Notes under the pieces: generated by a model | The model's input: the letters and a program-made list of their open reading frames with translations, nothing else | Told to the model about the DNA's origin: nothing | Database searches by the model: none | Shown: piece after piece, positions 9,005 to 17,181 of the stretch | Numbering within the stretch: position 1 is the first letter of the stretch | How the letters are laid out: each line of letters opens with the position of its first letter | Assembly (NCBI RefSeq): GCF_002095395.1 | Contig: NZ_MJEI01000085.1 | Coordinates: 19,147-83,146, forward strand | Reading direction: 5' to 3' | Length of the DNA stretch: 64,000 nt | Origin: Williamsia sp. 1135 | GTDB lineage: Bacteria > Actinomycetota > Actinomycetes > Mycobacteriales > Mycobacteriaceae | Made by a program: the position numbers and the translations under genes

Positions 9005-9823
9005 TCAGCCGCGGAGGGATCCGCGCAGGGATTCGAGGAACGAGCCGCTGCCGAGCAGTGCCAGTGCGCCGAGGGCGAGCAACCCGGCCGGGGCCAGGTC
9101 GCGTGCCGTGTCCGCGCCGGAACACCCGCCCGCCGAGTCCGTTCCGAGTAGACAACTGGCCGAGACGGGGACCAGGGCTCCCGCGTCTGTGGCGACCGGC
9201 GGCTGAGGCGGACTCGCAGGCGTCGCGGCGGGGTTCTGTGGAGCCTGGGGCGCCGGCGGCAGTGCGGGCGACGCGGTGATCTCGGGGACCTCGACAGTCG
9301 GCACCGGGATGATGGCGCCGCCGCTTCCGCCGGTACCCGTCCCCCCTCCACCTCCCCCCGCGAGGCCGGGGGCCTGCTCGGGAGCGGATTGCATGGGGGA
9401 CTGTGGCTGCGGCTTCCCGTTGGAAGGCTTCTTGGTCGACACGGTGCCGGGTAAACGTGTTCCGGTGGACTTGGCTGTCGGGGTCGACGTGGTGCGCGTC
9501 TGGCGGGTGCCGTCCGAGCCACCTCCGATGATCGGTGGGACGTTGGCCGACGTTGTCGAAGTCGTGGTGGTCGTTCCGCCGGTGGTTGACGTGCTGGTGG
9601 TGGTTGACGTGCTGGTGGTGGTCGTCGACTCGGTGGTCGTCGTTTCTGTCGGGGTCTCACTCGGACCGTTGCAGTGATGGTGGTGATTACCGGGATGACA
9701 GCGCGCCTCGGCGGGAGACGAGGTGGTCAAGACGAGTGCGGCGCCTCCGGCGACCAGGGCTGCTGCCGCCAGGGCTGCCGACCACCGCAGGACATGCCCC
9801 CGCGGCGCACGGTGCTTCGACAT
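9005..9823 (-). CDS. Secreted Thr/Ser/Pro-rich protein with C-terminal anchor
   Basis: This 272-residue protein begins with a signal peptide (ending near SSPAEA). A short cysteine/histidine cluster (CHPGN, four histidines, C) follows, then a long Thr-rich tract (about 55-95) and Pro/Ala-rich repeats. At the C-terminus LAPAG is followed by a hydrophobic helix and a short basic tail, resembling a cell-wall or membrane anchor. There is no canonical LPxTG at the end. Low-complexity extracytoplasmic proteins of this sort are common in mycolata and poorly characterised. The His/Cys cluster could bind metal. The start is supported by GGAGG just upstream. Function unknown. Confidence 0.65.
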   Translation of the reverse strand: MSKHRAPRGHVLRWSAALAAAALVAGGAALVLTTSSPAEARCHPGNHHHHCNGPSETPTETTTTESTTTTSTSTTTSTSTTGGTTTTTSTTSANVPPIIGGGSDGTRQTRTTSTPTAKSTGTRLPGTVSTKKPSNGKPQPQSPMQSAPEQAPGLAGGGGGGTGTGGSGGAIIPVPTVEVPEITASPALPPAPQAPQNPAATPASPPQPPVATDAGALVPVSASCLLGTDSAGGCSGADTARDLAPAGLLALGALALLGSGSFLESLRGSLRG

Positions 9824-10093
9824 CGAACCTCCATGGGATGAACGGCGCGTGACTCTTGAAATTTCGTGCTGTTCACGGTTTATTCAGGTGGGCCCGGTCA
9901 GCGTCGACTCGGAGTCCGAGAGTCATTCGCATGCCATCGCGGGCAGCTTGCACCGCCGTGGCAGCAATATTTCGATAAGCTACCATATGGCAAACACGAC
10001 GTGCGGAGTAGTGAATTTCTTACTTCTAGCTGGTCGCTGCGCGGCGATCGGCCCTCATTGGGAGGCACACCTGAGATGCGCGTGGAGCGTGGA

Positions 10094-10624
10094 ATGTCTG
10101 ACATTGTGAACCCGGTGGATCCCGACACCACCTTCGATCCGGGCCTGTTCGCACGGCGTCTCGAAGAGCTGTTCCGCACCGTTCCCGGCCCGAATGGGCG
10201 TGCATACAGCGCCAAAGCGATCGCGAATCGGTCAACCGAGCTGGGATTCCGCCTCGGTGAGTCGTATTTGAGCCAGCTCCGGTCAGGTAAGGCGAAGTCG
10301 CCGTCGTTCCGGACTGTCGAAGGCATCTCCGCGGCGTTCGGCGTCGACGTGCACTACTTTCTCGAGGACCGGGCGGCGCAGCGCACCCGCGACCAGATCG
10401 ATCTGATGCGACTGCAGGCCGACACCAGCGTTCAGCTGGCCGCCTTCCGGTTGGCCGGACTGTCCAGCGACTCGGTCACCGTCGTGAACGAACTCATCAA
10501 GGTCCTGCGGGTCCAGCAGGGCCTTCCCGCGGATCCCCCAGATCTTCTCAAGTCGTCAGAGCCCGAGCTCGGCCACGGCCATTCCGGTCTGCGAGTGGTG
10601 GAAAGGCGAGAAGCAGCCGACTAG
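10094..10624 (+). CDS. EspR-like XRE-family DNA-binding regulator
   Basis: This 176-residue protein has an N-terminal helix-turn-helix (about 12-90). Its central segment YLSQLRSGK...P is nearly the recognition region of M. tuberculosis EspR, a nucleoid-associated regulator, and is followed by FGVDVHYFLED and a helical C-terminal region (about 95-150) likely to dimerise. ATG 10094 has GGAG six bases upstream. ATG 10076, with GGAGG ten bases upstream, is an alternative. Its position matches espR in the mycobacterial order. Here, however, it is followed 26 bp later by an ImmA/IrrE-type gene and then a MAB_1171c membrane protein, an arrangement also seen in accessory XRE/ImmA cassettes. Orthology to EspR is therefore uncertain. 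Confidence 0.78.
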   Translation: MSDIVNPVDPDTTFDPGLFARRLEELFRTVPGPNGRAYSAKAIANRSTELGFRLGESYLSQLRSGKAKSPSFRTVEGISAAFGVDVHYFLEDRAAQRTRDQIDLMRLQADTSVQLAAFRLAGLSSDSVTVVNELIKVLRVQQGLPADPPDLLKSSEPELGHGHSGLRVVERREAAD

Positions 10625-10650
10625 CACGTCAGGAACCGAAGGATGGTTTG

Positions 10651-11163
10651 ATGCGATCCGAACGAATCCTGCGGGCACTGTGTCGTCGCGAACTCGCCGA
10701 CCTGGACCTCGATCTGCCTCTTGACGCCGAACAGTTGTGTGCCCGATATGGGGACAGGCGTGGCCGGGCGATCAAGATCCTGGCGCACCCGCTGCCGGCA
10801 GGTACCCCCAACGGCGTCTGGTTGATGGCCGGCGACGCCGATTATTTTTTCTACCAGGCGAACACCACAAAACTGCATCGCGATCAGATCATCATCCACG
10901 AGTTCGGGCACCTCATCGCGGGGCACCAGATCCTGGGCACTCCGGGGGCGTTGCTGACCGCCGACGCGCCGGACGAGGCCGGTACCTCTGAGGCATTGAG
11001 CCGGACGTGTTACTCGGATGAGCGGGAGTGGGAGGCCGAGATGTTGGCGACGATCATTCGCGAATGGGCGGCCACAGCAGCGCAGGGCGTCGGTCAATCG
11101 GCCAAACACGACGGGCTGCGGGGGATTCAGAGCATTCTTGGAGGACATTCCGGATGGTTATAG
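10651..11163 (+). CDS. ImmA/IrrE-family metallopeptidase-like protein
   Basis: This 170-residue protein has the zincin signature HEFGHLIAGH (about residues 88-97, HExxH) and downstream acidic residues (DEREWEAEM) that can supply the third ligand, as in ImmA/IrrE peptidases. Members often cleave or antagonise a partner XRE repressor. The gene directly upstream is such a regulator, so the pair may form a proteolytic switch (inference). ATG 10651 has GAAGGATG seven bases before it. The stop lies seven bases before the next start, indicating one transcript of three genes. Confidence 0.78.
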   Translation: MRSERILRALCRRELADLDLDLPLDAEQLCARYGDRRGRAIKILAHPLPAGTPNGVWLMAGDADYFFYQANTTKLHRDQIIIHEFGHLIAGHQILGTPGALLTADAPDEAGTSEALSRTCYSDEREWEAEMLATIIREWAATAAQGVGQSAKHDGLRGIQSILGGHSGWL

Positions 11164-11170
11164 GCCACCG

Positions 11171-12301
11171 ATGGTGATAGCAACCGTCAATGCAGTTGCG
11201 CTCGCGCTGTTCGCGATCGCACTGTGTTGGCGCATAGACCAGATACGACGAGAGGGCGCGGGACTCCAGCCGGCGGCCATGACCGTCGCCATCTCCGCGA
11301 TGACCCTTGCGTTCGTGAGTATCAACCCGCACGTGCGGGAATGGCTGGATTCGACCTTGTTCACCGGGGCGGCCCGGGTGATCTTCTACTGTCTGCTCGC
11401 ATTCGGGGTCGCGGCGCTGGTCGTCGTGTTCTTTTTCGGGTCTGCCGAGGAGCAACGTCAGCGGCGAGCCGGGATGGAAGCGGTGCCGCTCGTCATCGCG
11501 ATGGTCGGGCTGAACGTGGCGATGCTGGTCACCCCGACCCCGGTACGCACCGAGAACGTCTCCGAATGGACGGTGCAGCACTTCGGATTTGCGCTCTTCT
11601 TCGTGATCGCCGGGTGTTACCTCGTCTACGGCCTCGGCGCGTGCGTGCTCTCCATCCGGCGATATGTCGGATTGGCGGACGGCTATCTCCGACATTGCCT
11701 GATGGTCCTGCTGACCGGTCTCTTACTTGTCGGGCTGGGGTCGCTGGTACAGACCGCGTTCGTGGTGCTGTCGGGGCTGAGTCTGGCCACCGTCCCTGTC
11801 CTGCTGAAGATCTCAGCGGTGATCTCGTCGGTCGGGGCGGTTCTCTTCCTGGCCGGGATCTGCTACCCGATGCTGCGGGCCCGCTGGATCAAGGTGCGAT
11901 ACAACCTCCGCCACCGCCGGGACCACGCGGACCTCGAGCCACTGTGGTCTCTGACCACGTCGGCACTGCCGGAGGTGGTGTTACCACTTCGCGCGGGTAC
12001 CGATGTCGACGGATCGATCAATTTGCTCTACCAGCGTCGGGTCGTCGAGATCCGGGATGCGCTGTTGCAACTCAGTCCGTTGCTGCCGGACGACTTCGGC
12101 CATCTGACCGAGCGGGATCAGGTCTTCTACCTGCGTGACGCCGTTGAGGTATATCGCGAGGCCGGCGGCTCGTCCGGTGCTGTCCGGCAGGTGCTCGTCG
12201 GTACAGGTGATGATCTGGACGCCGAAGCCGCACCCCTACTACGTATTTCGCGTTCGTTGGCCGACCAGCCGATCACCCGGGGACGCAACCGGACCGGCTG
12301 A
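11171..12301 (+). CDS. MAB_1171c-family (DUF6545-type) integral membrane protein
   Basis: This 376-residue protein has about seven transmembrane helices in the first 240 residues, followed by a cytosolic helical domain (about 250-376). The layout matches the actinobacterial MAB_1171c family of putative transporters, which commonly follows an XRE regulator and an ImmA/IrrE protein, as here. The assigned ATG 11171 begins with VIATVNAVALAL and lies seven bases after the upstream stop. Its ribosome binding site is weak, so reinitiation is likely. Transported substrate and function are unknown. The gene is convergent with the ferredoxin reductase gene, only seven bases apart. Confidence 0.72.
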   Translation: MVIATVNAVALALFAIALCWRIDQIRREGAGLQPAAMTVAISAMTLAFVSINPHVREWLDSTLFTGAARVIFYCLLAFGVAALVVVFFFGSAEEQRQRRAGMEAVPLVIAMVGLNVAMLVTPTPVRTENVSEWTVQHFGFALFFVIAGCYLVYGLGACVLSIRRYVGLADGYLRHCLMVLLTGLLLVGLGSLVQTAFVVLSGLSLATVPVLLKISAVISSVGAVLFLAGICYPMLRARWIKVRYNLRHRRDHADLEPLWSLTTSALPEVVLPLRAGTDVDGSINLLYQRRVVEIRDALLQLSPLLPDDFGHLTERDQVFYLRDAVEVYREAGGSSGAVRQVLVGTGDDLDAEAAPLLRISRSLADQPITRGRNRTG

Positions 12302-12308
12302 CCGCGAA

Positions 12309-13889
12309 CTACCTGGCGCGGCGTCCGGCCGCGCGGACCATCTCGCCGACCGTGGTGAACTTGACCCGTGGACGCTCGACTTCTGCCCCGGCGCGCCGCT
12401 CGGCGCGGTCGATGGCTCGTACGCCCCGATAGCCGATGACGGTGCGCTTACGCTTGCGCAGCAGGGTCTCGAAGTCCGACGGCGAGCGGTGTGATCGTGA
12501 GATCGACCCGGCGGCAGCATCTTTCAGGAACAGCTCGACCGTGTTCTCGGCGCACACCTTGTTTGCGCCGATACCGCCGCGTGGTCCACGCCGGGCCCAG
12601 CCGGCCACGTACGCACCGGGCACAACTGTGCCGTCAGCGCCGACGATCCGGCCGTCCACGTTGGGGAACACCCCGCGGCCCTCATCGAACGGAAGGCCGG
12701 CGATCGCGGTCGAGCGGTAGCCGATGGACCGGACGACGAGGTCGGCGGCGATCTCGTGCCGGCGCTCACCCGTGATGACCCGGAGTCCCTCGACATGGTC
12801 GTCTCCGACGATGGCCTCAGGCGTGGTGTGGAAGAGGAAGACGATGCGGCGCCGGGTCGGGTCCGCCGGGGCCCCGAGGTCAACAGCGGTGCGCGGATCG
12901 TCGTGGACGATCACCTCGACGCCGGGGATCGACGACAGCGCACGGTATTCCGCCGAGGAGTACGCGGCACCGGCCTGATCTTTGCGGCCCACCACGATCA
13001 CCTCGCGGACATTCTGTTCCCGCAGGACGGCCAAGGCGCGGTCCGCGATGTCCGTGGTCGCCAGTATCTCCGGTGGCGACACCAGGATGCGCGCGACGTC
13101 GAGTGCGACGTTCCCGGTGCCGATGACCACCACCCGACCGGACCGGTCGGTGGCGGATATCGGGATCTCGCTCAAGTCGGGTGCAGAGTTGTACCAGGCC
13201 ACGAGGTCGGTCGCCGACGTCGAGCCGGGGAGATCTTCACCCGGAATCCCCAGGCGGCGTGAGTCACTCGCGCCGACAGCGTAGATGACACCGTCGAAGT
13301 GTTCGCCGAGTTCGGCAGGCGTGATCTGGCCGGCGGCCACGTCGTCGCCGATCTCGACGTTGGTCGCCATCGTGACCCGGGGGTCCCGGTAGAGCAGATC
13401 GAAACCCTGGAGCACCTTCTTGGTGCCGGGGTGATCGGGGGCGACGCCGGCCCGCACCAGGCCGCCTGGGGTGGGAAGCTTGTCGATCACGGTCACCTGC
13501 GCGGAGCTGCGGTCGAGCAGGGTGCGCAGGGCATATCCACCCGAGGGACCGGTGCCCACCAGCGCAACGCGAAGTCCGGCAGGGACTTTCGGGATGACCG
13601 GGTAGGTGATCGGGGTCCAGCCGGATGTGACGTCGGAGTTGTCGCGGTAGTACGAGGCGTTGATCTCGATGAAGACCTTGTCCCGGGTGCCGAGCTTGTC
13701 CGCGGGATAGATGGCGTCCACGGGACAGGCGTCGGCGCATGCGCCGCAGTCGATGCAGGCCTCGGGGTCGATGTGCAGGATGTCGGAGCTGCCGAACCCG
13801 CGCTCCTCCGGTGTCGGGTGGATGCAGTTGACCGGGCAGACCGAGACGCATGCTGCGTCGCTGCAGCAGGTTTGGGTGATGACGAACAT
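12309..13889 (-). CDS. fprB: Ferredoxin/ferredoxin-NADP reductase fusion (FprB type)
   Basis: This 526-residue protein combines two modules. Residues 1-75 are a 7Fe/8Fe-type ferredoxin with two cysteine clusters (CCSDAACVSVCPVNC and CIDCGACADACPVD). The rest is an adrenodoxin-reductase-like FAD/NADPH domain with the FAD motif GTGPSGGYAL and the NADPH motif GTGNVALDVARIL. It closely resembles FprB of M. tuberculosis and would pass electrons from NADPH through the bound clusters. ATG 13889 overlaps the stop of the upstream diiron oxygenase gene (TGATG), so it very probably supplies that enzyme with electrons. The longer frame reaching upstream is only the antisense of the neighbour. Confidence 0.88.
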   Translation of the reverse strand: MFVITQTCCSDAACVSVCPVNCIHPTPEERGFGSSDILHIDPEACIDCGACADACPVDAIYPADKLGTRDKVFIEINASYYRDNSDVTSGWTPITYPVIPKVPAGLRVALVGTGPSGGYALRTLLDRSSAQVTVIDKLPTPGGLVRAGVAPDHPGTKKVLQGFDLLYRDPRVTMATNVEIGDDVAAGQITPAELGEHFDGVIYAVGASDSRRLGIPGEDLPGSTSATDLVAWYNSAPDLSEIPISATDRSGRVVVIGTGNVALDVARILVSPPEILATTDIADRALAVLREQNVREVIVVGRKDQAGAAYSSAEYRALSSIPGVEVIVHDDPRTAVDLGAPADPTRRRIVFLFHTTPEAIVGDDHVEGLRVITGERRHEIAADLVVRSIGYRSTAIAGLPFDEGRGVFPNVDGRIVGADGTVVPGAYVAGWARRGPRGGIGANKVCAENTVELFLKDAAAGSISRSHRSPSDFETLLRKRKRTVIGYRGVRAIDRAERRAGAEVERPRVKFTTVGEMVRAAGRRAR

Positions 13890-14833
13890 CAGAGCATGTT
13901 GACTTTCCGGTAGACCCGCGCGGCGGGCTTGGTGAGAAGCCCGACCTCGTCGAGGAAGCTCATCAGGTGTGCGCAGCTGCTCCGGACCATCGACTTGAAG
14001 TGCTCGTTCTCTCGGCGAGCGGCGACTGCGCGCTGGGCGTCCAGTCCGGCATCGGAGTAGGCCTGTGGCCGGATCATGCTCGTGAAGATGAACGCCGCGC
14101 CCACGGAGATGACGAAGGCGCTCCACTGGCGGCGCGCCCATCCGACACTCTTCATCGAATCCCGGACCTCTTCCCGGGCGAACTTCATGTGCCGTGATTC
14201 TTCGAGGACATGGATCTCGTTGACGGTGCGGATGAAGGGGAGTACCTGTTCGTCGCGCATGCAGCCGCGCTGGAAGACATCCAGGATCTCTTCGGCGACC
14301 AGGATGCCGCTGTAGGCGACCTCGGCACGCGCGGTACGCATGAACACCTTGCCGAGCCGGCCGACGAACTTCGAAGGGTGGTAAGACTTTCCGACCATCT
14401 TCTGCGACGCCTTCGCGAACATGATGGAGTGGCGGCACTCGTCGGCGACCTCGGTCAGCGCGAATTGGAACTCGGGGCTGTGGTAATCACCGAGGTACTG
14501 ATCGCGAATCACCATCTCTTGCAGGATCATCTCGAACCAGATGCCGATGTTCATGATGGACGCGAACTCGTGCCGGGTCAGCGCAACTCGCTGCTCCTCG
14601 GTCATCTCGTCCCAGTAGTCCGTGCCGTACAGCGACGACCATTCCGGGCTGCACCCGTACTTGGCGGGGTCCATCGGCTGGTCCCAGTCGATCTCGGTCA
14701 TGGCGTTGCGCGACAACCGCGCCGACGACGCCAACAGACGCTTGGACACCTCGTCGGCACCCTGATCGCGCAGGCTGACGACGTTGTCTCCGTGATCGCG
14801 TATGGACGATGTGTTCGCAGCTGTGGTCACCAT
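13889..14833 (-). CDS. AurF-like diiron oxygenase
   Basis: This 314-residue helical protein has the metal-ligand pattern of ferritin-like diiron oxygenases. The motif ExxxExxH appears as EVADECRHSIMF (about residues 126-137), with a second set at EILD...EESRHMKFA (about 182-218). It best resembles the AurF (PF11583) group, which includes arylamine N-oxygenases and many uncharacterised actinobacterial members. The substrate is unknown. The directly overlapping fprB gene downstream provides a plausible reductase. The start has an AAAGGGA site. The promoter region (14834-14910) is AT-rich and holds an imperfect inverted repeat (GCTCAT...ATGAGC), possibly an operator. Confidence 0.78.
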   Translation of the reverse strand: MVTTAANTSSIRDHGDNVVSLRDQGADEVSKRLLASSARLSRNAMTEIDWDQPMDPAKYGCSPEWSSLYGTDYWDEMTEEQRVALTRHEFASIMNIGIWFEMILQEMVIRDQYLGDYHSPEFQFALTEVADECRHSIMFAKASQKMVGKSYHPSKFVGRLGKVFMRTARAEVAYSGILVAEEILDVFQRGCMRDEQVLPFIRTVNEIHVLEESRHMKFAREEVRDSMKSVGWARRQWSAFVISVGAAFIFTSMIRPQAYSDAGLDAQRAVAARRENEHFKSMVRSSCAHLMSFLDEVGLLTKPAARVYRKVNML

Positions 14834-14930
14834 GGGGAGTCCCTTTCACCCGAGTCCGACAATGCTCATTGATATAACAATAGATGTTGTCACGATGAGC
14901 CGAGGTGGTCAAGGGGTGACCGGAGACGAG

Positions 14931-14959
14931 AAAGCCGGGCTCGAGGTGAGCCCGGCTTT
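14931..14959. terminator. Strong hairpin, probable intrinsic terminator
   Basis: A perfect 12-bp stem (arms 14931-14942 and 14948-14959) has a 5-base loop and the arms end in AAA/TTT. It lies between the DoxX gene and the promoter of the diiron oxygenase gene, all on the minus strand, so it would end transcription of DoxX. Confidence 0.8.
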
Positions 14960-14996
14960 CCTCTGAGTTCCGAAGGAACTGGTCAGTGCGGTGCGA

Positions 14997-15347
14997 TCAC
15001 ACGCTGAGGAATCGAAGGATCAGCGCCGCAAGTGCAACCACGGTCAGGAACGCGGCCGGACCCACACCCGCCACGTCCTTGACGCGCAGGTGCGCGATGA
15101 CCGCCCCGACGAAGTACAGGATCACGCCGATTGCTGCCGCGACGCCGATCGGCCACCAGAACAGGCCGATCACCAGGCCGATCGCGCCGGCGATCTCGAG
15201 ATAGGCGAGCACCGGAATCCGCTGCGCCGGAACTCCCACGGTGCTCATCGATTCGATGACAGCGGGCATCTTGGTCAGTTTGCCGACGGCAGAGACCGTC
15301 AGCGCCACAGCAAGAAAGATCGAAACAATGAGTGTCGCGATGAACAT
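14997..15347 (-). CDS. DoxX-family small membrane protein
   Basis: This 116-residue protein has four transmembrane helices and the DoxX-like pattern (SAVGKLTKMP, then YLEIAGAIGLVIGLFW, and GAVIAHLRVKD). DoxX-like proteins occur widely in actinobacteria. Some associate with oxidoreductases or SodA in stress complexes, but specific roles are mostly unknown. The start ATG lacks a clear Shine-Dalgarno. The gene is bounded by hairpins on both sides, so it is a single-gene unit. Confidence 0.78.
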   Translation of the reverse strand: MFIATLIVSIFLAVALTVSAVGKLTKMPAVIESMSTVGVPAQRIPVLAYLEIAGAIGLVIGLFWWPIGVAAAIGVILYFVGAVIAHLRVKDVAGVGPAAFLTVVALAALILRFLSV

Positions 15348-15377
15348 GGTGTTGTGATCGCATTCTGTAGGCGTACG

Positions 15378-15409
15378 ACAAAGCCGGACTCGAGTGAGTC
15401 CGGCCTTGT
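15378..15409. terminator. Hairpin between two minus-strand genes, probable terminator
   Basis: A 14-bp stem with one mismatch (15378-15391 with 15396-15409, loop GAGT) ends in ACAA/TTGT. It lies just downstream of the SDR gene that ends at 15428 and would terminate it before DoxX. Confidence 0.75.
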
Positions 15410-15427
15410 CGTCAGGGTGGAGAGATT

Positions 15428-16189
15428 TTAACGCGGCGCCATGCGCAGCGCACCGTCCATACGGACCGTCTCACCGTTGATGTAGTCGTGATCGACCAGG
15501 AACGCGGCCAGCTTCGCGTAGTCGGCCGGCTCGCCCAGGCGCTGAGGGAACGGGATCCCCGCCTCGAGGGTCTTCTTGAACTCAGGGGTGATGCCGTCGA
15601 GCATCGGGGTGTTGATGGTGCCCGGCGCGATGGTGTTGACGCGGACGCCGACCTGCGCGAGGTCGCGGGCCGCGGTGATCGTCATGGCGTGCACGCCGCC
15701 CTTGGAGGCGGTGTAGGCGATCTGACCGATCTGCCCTTCGAACGCGGCCACCGAGGCGGTGTTGATGATGATGCCGCGCTGGTTGTTCTCGTCGACCGCG
15801 TCCTGCTTCTGCATGCGGTTGGCGGCCAAGCGCATGACGTTGAACGTGCCGACCAGGTTGATCTCGATGATCTTCTTGAACAGGTCGAGTTCGTGCGGGC
15901 CCTTCTTGGTCAGGATACGGCTGGCCCAGCCCACTCCGGCGCAGTTGACCGCGACCCGCAGCGGGGCGCCGGACTCTGCAATGGTGTCCAGTGCTGCCTC
16001 GACGTCGGCTTCGCTGGTCACGTCTGCGGCGATCAGCGTGACGCCTTCGGTCGCGCCGGCCTTGTCGATCGACGGCTGCAGATCCAGCCCGAAGACGACC
16101 GCGCCCGCGTCTGCGAACCACTTGGCGGTGGCCGCTCCCAGACCTGATGCGCCGCCTGTGACCAATACTGCTGAACCTGAGATCTCCAC
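15428..16189 (-). CDS. SDR oxidoreductase, 3-hydroxyacyl-CoA dehydrogenase type 2-like
   Basis: This 253-residue classical short-chain dehydrogenase has the NAD site TGGASGLGAAT (12-22), NCAG at about 83-86 and catalytic YTASKGG (Tyr/Lys). A long insert carrying a DENNQRG segment before the active-site serine resembles the HSD17B10-type 3-hydroxyacyl-CoA dehydrogenases. These act in fatty acid or isoleucine breakdown. The start at 16189 is a clean family N-terminus. It stands alone between a hairpin and the GDT1 gene. Substrate is inferred. Confidence 0.83.
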   Translation of the reverse strand: MEISGSAVLVTGGASGLGAATAKWFADAGAVVFGLDLQPSIDKAGATEGVTLIAADVTSEADVEAALDTIAESGAPLRVAVNCAGVGWASRILTKKGPHELDLFKKIIEINLVGTFNVMRLAANRMQKQDAVDENNQRGIIINTASVAAFEGQIGQIAYTASKGGVHAMTITAARDLAQVGVRVNTIAPGTINTPMLDGITPEFKKTLEAGIPFPQRLGEPADYAKLAAFLVDHDYINGETVRMDGALRMAPR

Positions 16190-16246
16190 TGGTGTTGCCG
16201 TCCCTTCTACAAGTGTCCGCGGGTTGTCGACCCCGCTGTGAACACC

Positions 16247-16999
16247 CTAGTCAGCGGCTGTGGTGAGCGATCGCTCGGCTGGGGCCTGTTCGTCGGCGAT
16301 GCGCCCGCGCTCCGCGCGTTCGGCTTCCAGGCGGGCGTGCTCGCGGTGACTGCGGACGTACCAGGTACCCCCGCTGACAATGATCGCGATCGCGGTGATG
16401 GTGAATATGGTGACGACGAAGTTGTTCGCGGTCACGAGCCCCTCGGCCGTCAGCCAGACGGCGAAGACGAAGAACAGCACAGCTGCTCCGTAGGCGATGG
16501 CCTTCTCCGGGAGACGACGACCCAGCAGGGCGCCCACGGCGATGGCGAGACCATCTGCAGCCACCATGCCGATGGTCGACCCGATCCACACGCCTGCCCA
16601 GTTGTGGTCCGTGGCCAGGGTGATGGTGGCGAGCATTGTCTTGTCGCCGAGTTCGGCGAGGAAGAACGACCCGACCACCGCGAGCAGGATCGATTTGCTG
16701 ACCCGTTCGGCCTTCACCGATTCGTCGTCATCGAGGGAATCGCCGCGCAGCGTCCAGAATCCGAAGACCAACATCGCCAGCCCGCCGACGATGGACATCA
16801 GGTCGCCGGGGATCGACAGGCCGAGGAAATGGCCGAGGCCGACGGAAACCGCATGCACCGCAGTCGTGGCGATGGTGATGCCGAGGACAACGACCCACCA
16901 CCGGTAGCGGAGGGCGAACGTCATCGCCATCAGCTGAGACTTGTCGCCGAGTTCGGCAACGAAGATCACGCCGAAGCTGACCAGGAATGCGGTAATCAC
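16247..16999 (-). CDS. TMEM165/GDT1-family cation exporter (Rv3848 position)
   Basis: This 250-residue membrane protein has six to seven helices and the two diagnostic ExGDK motifs (AELGDKSQ near residue 17 and AELGDKTM near 115), separated by an acidic cytosolic loop (DDDESVK). Family members export Mn2+ or exchange Ca2+ for H+. The GTG at 16999 matches the usual family start and has a TACGTT element six bases upstream, suggesting a leaderless transcript. A longer reading to 17047 is possible. A 21-bp inverted repeat and a DtxR-like sequence lie about 85-120 bp upstream, hinting at metal control. Next to sodA, manganese homeostasis is the likely theme. Confidence 0.85.
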   Translation of the reverse strand: MITAFLVSFGVIFVAELGDKSQLMAMTFALRYRWWVVVLGITIATTAVHAVSVGLGHFLGLSIPGDLMSIVGGLAMLVFGFWTLRGDSLDDDESVKAERVSKSILLAVVGSFFLAELGDKTMLATITLATDHNWAGVWIGSTIGMVAADGLAIAVGALLGRRLPEKAIAYGAAVLFFVFAVWLTAEGLVTANNFVVTIFTITAIAIIVSGGTWYVRSHREHARLEAERAERGRIADEQAPAERSLTTAAD

Positions 17000-17080
17000 A
17001 CGACCAACGTAAGCCTGCGTGTTCCGTTGCCGCAACAGCTTGCGCACCCGTATTTACGCAGGTGGGAGGCCCTTTCTTTA

Positions 17081-17118
17081 AAGTTTGGGGACCCGAAACT
17101 TAGGTTTCCCTTACCCGG
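17081..17118. promoter_or_regulatory. Inverted repeat plus DtxR/IdeR-like sequence upstream of GDT1 gene
   Basis: Positions 17081-17101 form an imperfect palindrome (arms AAGTTT and AAACTT around GG...CC). It is directly followed by a sequence starting TTAGGTT (17100-17118) that matches 12 of 19 positions of the IdeR consensus. Both lie upstream of a probable Mn exporter. A metal-responsive DtxR-family regulator (MntR or IdeR) is a reasonable guess, but the match is moderate. Confidence 0.4.
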
Positions 17119-17181
17119 TATTTCGAGGCCGGTGGGCCGCGTTGCCCTGACCTGCGGGAAAGGTGGTCTGCCGGTCGGGAT

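Noticed and set aside
17000..17180. yybP-ykoY manganese riboswitch upstream of the GDT1 gene
   Set aside because: The conserved riboswitch core could not be recognised on the minus strand, and a leaderless start seems likely.
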